In this document: piece after piece, positions 61,101 through 64,000 of the stretch
Numbering within the stretch: position 1 is the stretch's first letter
How the letters are laid out: the number at the start of each line of letters is the position of its first letter
Assembly (NCBI GenBank): GCA_038534295.1
Contig: JBCAXA010000002.1
Location: forward strand, 733,137 to 797,136
DNA: 64,000 bases
Reading direction: 5' to 3'
DNA from: JBCAXA01 sp038534295
GTDB lineage: Bacteria > Pseudomonadota > Gammaproteobacteria > Steroidobacterales > Woeseiaceae
Position numbers and translations under genes: made by a program
The notes under the pieces: model-generated
The model's input: only the letters and a program-made list of their open reading frames with translations
Database searches by the model: none
What the model was told of the DNA's origin: nothing

Positions 61101-62310
61101 TGCTGTTAAAAACGTAGACACCGTGCCCGCGGACACCGATGAAATAGCGACCGCGACCGGCCGCAACGATATCGCGTACGGGGCCACGCGGAATCCCGCT
61201 CAAGCCGTTGAGTCGCTGCGCGCGGCCGCCGCGAAAGCGAACCAATTCGCTTTGCGTACCGAAGTAGACGGTGCCGCGGCGGTCTCCGGATATGCTCCAG
61301 ACCGCTGCATCGAAGCCCGCGGAATCCAGCGCGTAGTGTTCGAATCTGTCGCCCAAGTAGCGCGCAAGGCGCGAGTCGGCGCCGACCCACAGGGTATTTT
61401 CATGATCGACAAACAAAGACTGAATGCCGCTGAATTGGTCGATCTGTTGCTCGGTGACGCGAACTCTGCCGTCAGCCAGCTCGCGTGTGGCGAAGCCGAA
61501 CAAGGTGGCCGCGCCGTGCGCCCAGACCTCACCGTCATAGCCTGTCGTAAGGTTGACGACCGGCTCATTCGAATCGATGCGATGCCGCGTTTTGAAGTCA
61601 CCGTTTTCGACGACGCCGAGGCGATTCTGATCATCTGCAATCCAGTGCTCGCCCTGTGCGGAAAAGTGACTGGCGCGAACGCCGCCGAGCACAGTCTCGG
61701 GATTCCACGCTCCGGCAAGCGCTTGGCGCATCAATTGCCGGTCGGCGAGGAACCAGAGATAGTCGCCGCTCACCGCGAGTCCGCCAATCGGCGCGTCGCT
61801 CGCGAGCAATCGCTCGACGATGGGTTCTTGCTCCGCGAGGTTTATTCGAAACAAGCCCCGCGATTCGGTCGCAAAGTAGAGCTCGCGTTCGACAATAACG
61901 ATACCGGTGATTGGCGAGCGCCATTCGGCGGTAGCGCGTACGAAGACATCGATCTTGCCACCGTGCAAGCGGCTGATGTTGCCGCGCGCGTCGCCGATCC
62001 AAACCTCATCGCGGGCTGGGAGCACGTACGTGAGGTGGTTGGCCGGTAAGCCTTGAGCGATCGTGTAGGTACGAAACTCGCGGCCGTCGTACTGGCTGAG
62101 GCCCCGCCGCGTCGTGATCCAGAGATACCCATAGGTGTCCTGGGTCATGAAATTCGCGTCGGCCTGAGACAGTCCGTCGCGGGGCGTGTACGGGCGGAAC
62201 GGCTCAGCCGGCGCAAAATCGACCCATTCGTCGCCGAGTGCTGTGCCCGACAACAACAGAGCGATCAACGCAAACCCAACTCGTCGGAGCGCCGCCTTAC
62301 GAATATCCAT
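58171..62310 (-). CDS. Propeller sensor with PAS, GGDEF and EAL domains
   Basis: 1379 residues. A signal peptide (LIALLLSGTALG) leads to two seven-bladed propellers of the two-component-regulator type (about 30-630), for example DGLSQADANFMTQDTYGYLW followed by ITTRRGLSQYDG. A Y_Y_Y domain (about 640-728), a membrane helix (about 730-752), a coiled coil and a PAS domain (about 810-930) follow. GGDEF is intact (RLGGDEFALLL). In EAL the motif is EIL in MEILLRM, but the catalytic Glu, the NLS, EITET, DDFGSG and LKIDG sites remain. It probably senses a periplasmic signal and makes or breaks cyclic-di-GMP. Confidence 0.93.
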   Translation of the reverse strand: MDIRKAALRRVGFALIALLLSGTALGDEWVDFAPAEPFRPYTPRDGLSQADANFMTQDTYGYLWITTRRGLSQYDGREFRTYTIAQGLPANHLTYVLPARDEVWIGDARGNISRLHGGKIDVFVRATAEWRSPITGIVIVERELYFATESRGLFRINLAEQEPIVERLLASDAPIGGLAVSGDYLWFLADRQLMRQALAGAWNPETVLGGVRASHFSAQGEHWIADDQNRLGVVENGDFKTRHRIDSNEPVVNLTTGYDGEVWAHGAATLFGFATRELADGRVRVTEQQIDQFSGIQSLFVDHENTLWVGADSRLARYLGDRFEHYALDSAGFDAAVWSISGDRRGTVYFGTQSELVRFRGGRAQRLNGLSGIPRGPVRDIVAAGRGRYFIGVRGHGVYVFNSNDLTSRRLPETAGLEVLDLGLDTDNRLWIGSRGDGLSYVDLASGARTRISAEDEPNVYTFDIDPDGVVWYGADGIGLVRVEPANSMRRTVFDTSAGFALTSFDHVQWINPKEIWVGTEDGGLYLFDGLRATNIGPETPLRDQTIYLVEKAPDGTLIVGGEEGLYQIDPTTLRSYHYSALSGFVGLESNVHATFMDEGGQLWIGTIAGAAKMDFHRPMPPSIELNPQIVSVATQQTREMVRSGEEVSWNQKGVSTEYVAISLLHPGTIEYSYRLQGLDGSWGPPTRNRRVDYSSLGAGKYVFEVRARFPNQEWGDASATYHFTMLAPYWRQPWFVALALALAVLAVPLLIKLRMRQVEGVNRRLRRDVLERTRSIERAKAHLEATNRRLSKEADERRKSDMARVEVEARFMRAFQSSPIGMALITPEGLLADTNPALQRMLWPDEAQLTDVRRIVDCVAEDERDVFRRLMDKLESGEKDSAEADLRLVSAAGSEVATVVTLSAIRDDRGEYKYSVCQVQDVTEARRMTDQLEYQANYDELTGLLNRRAFEAALARAYREAGNHRTHSFLMFMDLDQFKIVNDTSGHAAGDELLRLVSQLIRDQVRADDVVGRLGGDEFALLLWQCPEHVALRIAESIRSAVEDFQFNWDTETYRIGVSIGAVPLDTSLGDISELQQLADAACFEAKDAGRNRVHVVRTVDDAIKGHRGEAQWVQRLRDAMEHDRFALYGQLIKPVNPNVNEPERMEILLRMRDPATRKLIPPGAFLPAAERYGLSTKLDQWVVENLIRTLFVHEAFGAGNRRYWINLSGNSVGDRRFAEFLVDAIQNSPLPTGMLNFEITETAVIRSVADAGKLMAKLRDLGCQFALDDFGSGLSSFGYLKKLPVDYLKIDGMFVRDIMTDPTDRIFVRSIIDIAHTMGIKVTTEFVENEEMLEAVASFGADYVQGYGIHRPEVLFPQFPVRSAQAAHMPPPPAQAV

Positions 62311-62338
62311 GATGCCTTACGAACCGCGTACGCATGGC

Positions 62339-62365
62339 GTATCGGCCGACCGGCAGAATTCTGGA
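62339..62365 (-). promoter_or_regulatory. Possible sigma-28 promoter before the propeller-GGDEF-EAL gene
   Basis: Minus strand TCCAGAAT, 11-nt spacer, GCCGATAC. The -10 box matches GCCGATAA at 7 of 8 positions; the -35 box is weak (5 of 8). It lies 29 nt before the ATG. If real it would place this sensor in the flagellar regulon. Confidence 0.35.
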
Positions 62366-62368
62366 GCG

Positions 62369-62390
62369 AAAAAGCCTTTTTTTGCGGCTT
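62369..62390 (-). terminator. Intrinsic terminator of ilvE
   Basis: Minus strand AAGCC / GGCTT stem with an A-rich loop, followed by a short T-run. It starts 20 nt after the ilvE stop and before the propeller gene on the same strand. Confidence 0.6.
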
Positions 62391-62409
62391 AGGACGCGTC
62401 TTTTTGCGC

Positions 62410-63405
62410 TCAGGCCTCGACGAGTGTTAGCCAGTTGTGGGTATCTGCCGCGCTGCCGTCGTGGATCGCGCATAAGGCGGCCCTGAGAGCGGTCGTCGCC
62501 GGGCCCAGTTGGCCGTCGCCGACCGAGATCTCACGGCCCTGGTAGACCAGGGTTCCGACCGGGGTCAGGCACGCCGCCGTACCGGATAGCGCCGCTTCGC
62601 GCCGTTCGACGGCATCGAGTAGCTCGGCGACGGTGAACTCGCGTTCGTCGACCTCGAGGCCGCGATCGCGCGCCAGCGTCAGGATCGACGCCCGAGTCAC
62701 TCCGTGCAAAAACGAGGCATCCAGCGGTTTCGTCGTTAGCTTGGCCTCGTCGATCAACATAAAGTTCGCCGCACCGGTTTCCTGCACATCGCCGTTCGGG
62801 CAGAACAGCACCTGATCGACGCCGTACGCGGCTTTTGCCGCCAAAGTCGGGCCTAAAGCTGCCGCGTAGTTGCCGCCGGTCTTGGTGCTGCCGAGATGCT
62901 CCGCGGTCCGATGCCGGGTGTCATCGATCAGGATCTTCAGCGGCCGCACACCGCCCGCGAAATAATCGCCGACCGGCGACGCCAGCACATAAAGCAGCGC
63001 CTCGCTGGCCGGCGCCGCCGCCGCCCCGATATTCGGCGTCAGGCCAATCAAGGTCGGTCGCAGGTACAGCGCGCCCGGCGGATCGGGGATCAACGCGTGC
63101 GCCGCGTTGACCACGTCGAAGACCATCGACCTCAGGGTCTCGGTAGCCGGCTCCGGCAGATGCAGCGAGCGAGCACTCGCCTGCATGCGTTTGACGTGAT
63201 CGTCGAGACGAAATACGCGGGCCAAACCGTCGGCCCATTTGTACGCCTTGAAGCCTTCAAAACACGTACTCGCGTAATGCAGCACGTGCGCCGCAGGGTG
63301 CAGCGGTATCGGTGCCAGCGGCTCCAGTTGGTGGGGTTGCCATGCGCCATCGGCGTAGCGACAGGTGACGAATTGATCGGCAAATTCGGTGCCGAAAGCG
63401 GCCAT
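62410..63405 (-). CDS. ilvE: Branched-chain amino acid aminotransferase
   Basis: 331 residues from the ATG at 63405; the frame runs 25 codons further but without similarity. Class IV PLP enzyme: HVLHYASTCFEGFKAYKWAD, RVFRLDDHVKRMQASARSLH, LYLRPTLIGLTPNIG, the Schiff-base Lys in LGSTKTGGNYAAALGPTLAA, and NGDVQETGAANFMLI. It transaminates Val, Leu and Ile with 2-oxoglutarate. It is monocistronic with its own terminator. A hairpin (CGCCGT/ACGGCG, 63488-63503) lies in its upstream region. Confidence 0.94.
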   Translation of the reverse strand: MAAFGTEFADQFVTCRYADGAWQPHQLEPLAPIPLHPAAHVLHYASTCFEGFKAYKWADGLARVFRLDDHVKRMQASARSLHLPEPATETLRSMVFDVVNAAHALIPDPPGALYLRPTLIGLTPNIGAAAAPASEALLYVLASPVGDYFAGGVRPLKILIDDTRHRTAEHLGSTKTGGNYAAALGPTLAAKAAYGVDQVLFCPNGDVQETGAANFMLIDEAKLTTKPLDASFLHGVTRASILTLARDRGLEVDEREFTVAELLDAVERREAALSGTAACLTPVGTLVYQGREISVGDGQLGPATTALRAALCAIHDGSAADTHNWLTLVEA

Positions 63406-63553
63406 CAGAAACTCTTTAGCCGCGGACGCGGCGGGTCGTTCGAAGATGGTGCAAGGATACGAGCAACGCCCGGCGGCCACAACGCGTCGCCGTCATAACG
63501 GCGCCGGCAAAAACCAAACAGCACTATCCAACGTTGCGGCGTTTTCTTGATTT

Positions 63554-63678
63554 TAGAGCGGGAAACCGAGCCCGCCGGTGACCTTAACTGGGGTTGCGGC
63601 ACTGAGGCGTGGCTCGATCGTTGAGCGCCACGAAATTGGTGAGCTCAAAGTAAGACAATAAAGGAACCTGCTTCCCGC
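63554..63678 (-). repeat. tRNA-Gly-like acceptor repeat, copy A1
   Basis: On the minus strand it begins GCGGGAA and ends GGTTTCCCGCTC. These ends match the acceptor stem and 3' end of tRNA-Gly(GCC) (GCGGGAA ... TTTCCCGCTCCA), but the 105-nt interior has no tRNA arms. In this copy the CCA is mutated to CTA (63554-63556). The interior has a hairpin of GTGG-GCTC / GAGCCAC type. No terminator follows. The body 63556-63678 is identical to copy A3 except one base. Confidence 0.75.
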
Positions 63679-63687
63679 GGCCGATAC

Positions 63688-63715
63688 AAAAAAGCCCTGT
63701 AAAACGGGGCTTTTT
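63688..63715 (-). terminator. Intrinsic terminator after repeat copy B
   Basis: Stem AAAAGCCC/GGGCTTTT with a 9-nt loop and T-runs on both strands. On the minus strand it lies 5 nt after the CCA-like end of copy B, so it probably ends an RNA that carries that end. Confidence 0.8.
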
Positions 63716-63720
63716 AGATC

Positions 63721-63746
63721 TGGAGCGGGAAACCGAGCGCGCTCGG
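63721..63746 (-). repeat. tRNA-Gly-like 3' end, copy B
   Basis: Minus strand ends CGGTTTCCCGCTCCA, directly preceded by the perfect palindrome CCGAGCGCGCTCGG (63733-63746). The preceding 90 nt differ from copies A and no GCGGGAA 5' arm is seen, so it is a 3' remnant or a related but distinct RNA. Confidence 0.65.
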
Positions 63747-63838
63747 CACCAGTAATCTTGCGACAGCATTGAACAGCGCGATCAACCACTCGAACGAGGA
63801 ACGACAGCGCGGCGTATTAACGTGGCCGGCTCTAAACG

Positions 63839-63867
63839 AAAAAAGGCGCCCCATCGGGGCGCCTTTT
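63839..63867 (-). terminator. Strong intrinsic terminator after repeat copy A3
   Basis: GGCGCCCC / GGGGCGCC, an 8-bp GC stem with a 3-nt loop flanked by A and T runs, active in both directions. It lies 9 nt after the CCA end of copy A3 on the minus strand. Confidence 0.9.
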
Positions 63868-63875
63868 AATTCGTT

Positions 63876-64000
63876 TGGAGCGGGAAACCGAGCCCGCCGG
63901 TGACCTTAACTGGGGTTGCGGCGCTGAGGCGTGGCTCGATCGTTGAGCGCCACGAAATTGGTGAGCTCAAAGTAAGACAATAAAGGAACCTGCTTCCCGC
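63876..64000 (-). repeat. tRNA-Gly-like acceptor repeat, copy A3
   Basis: Same unit as copy A1 with a single base difference, here with an intact CCA (63876-63878) and a following terminator. Its 5' GCGGGAA arm ends exactly at the window edge. The 5' and 3' arms can form the 7-bp tRNA-Gly acceptor stem with discriminator T. No coding region was seen between 63406 and 64000. Confidence 0.75.

Noticed and set aside
61123..62049. 308-residue open frame antisense to the propeller domain
   Set aside because: It arises from the codon bias of the sense gene and shows no domain or ribosome site.
63554..64000. Genuine tRNA-Gly genes
   Set aside because: The acceptor ends match, but there are no D-, anticodon- or T-arms between them.

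Overview
The window comes from a moderately GC-rich, motile, Gram-negative bacterium, most likely a gammaproteobacterium. The signs are a polar-type flagellar cluster with sigma-54 and sigma-28 promoters, System I cytochrome c maturation (ccm), TamA/TamB, a CysNC fusion, tRNA genes with encoded CCA ends, and a TonB receptor whose plug resembles those of Woeseia-, Nevskia- or sphingomonad-like bacteria. The genus cannot be fixed from this sequence alone.

Layout. (1) 1-14343, flagellum. A long minus-strand operon flgBCDEFGHIJKL is followed by a separately promoted fliC-flaG-fliD group; fliD is cut by the window start. Divergently, flgA, flgM, flgN and an unusual insertion-bearing CsrA run on the plus strand. 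The 255-bp flgB-flgA spacer holds two divergent sigma-54 promoters around two shared palindromes. fliC and flgM each have a very good sigma-28 promoter. (2) 14455-22619: an RND efflux pair, a TonB receptor and a lipoprotein S41 peptidase. (3) 22669-27961: a three-part TPR/glycosyltransferase/pyruvyltransferase fusion, a fatty acid hydroxylase-family protein, CrcB/FluC and a nitronate monooxygenase-like protein. (4) 27999-35884: tamB/tamA, then two amidohydrolases, one with the metal ligands lost. (5) 35928-40297: a lipid-modification group of Cfa, DUF1365, FAD oxidoreductase and fatty acid desaturase. (6) 40290-47028: ccmA-B-C(D)-E-F-G-H-I, with CcmD fused to CcmC through an extra membrane helix. 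(7) 47293-50562: an FHA protein with a degenerate P-loop, a small membrane-anchored protein and a serine hydrolase. (8) 50701-51548: tRNA-Cys and tRNA-Leu followed by a tandem array built from pieces of the tRNA-Leu 3' end. (9) 51626-57269: CitE-like lyase, MaoC-like hydratase, amino acid permease and cysD-cysNC. (10) 57278-63405: HDOD protein, a propeller-PAS-GGDEF-EAL sensor and ilvE. (11) 63554-64000: repeats bounded by tRNA-Gly-like acceptor ends and separated by strong terminators.

How the parts work together. The flagellar genes follow the usual hierarchy: sigma-54 drives hook-basal-body genes, and FlgM holds sigma-28 until the hook is finished, after which fliC is expressed. The CsrA variant and the cyclic-di-GMP sensor with HDOD partner may add post-transcriptional and second-messenger control of motility. 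The most unusual items are the two tRNA-3'-end-derived arrays, the CsrA variant, the CcmC-CcmD fusion and the shared palindromes between the flgA and flgB promoters.
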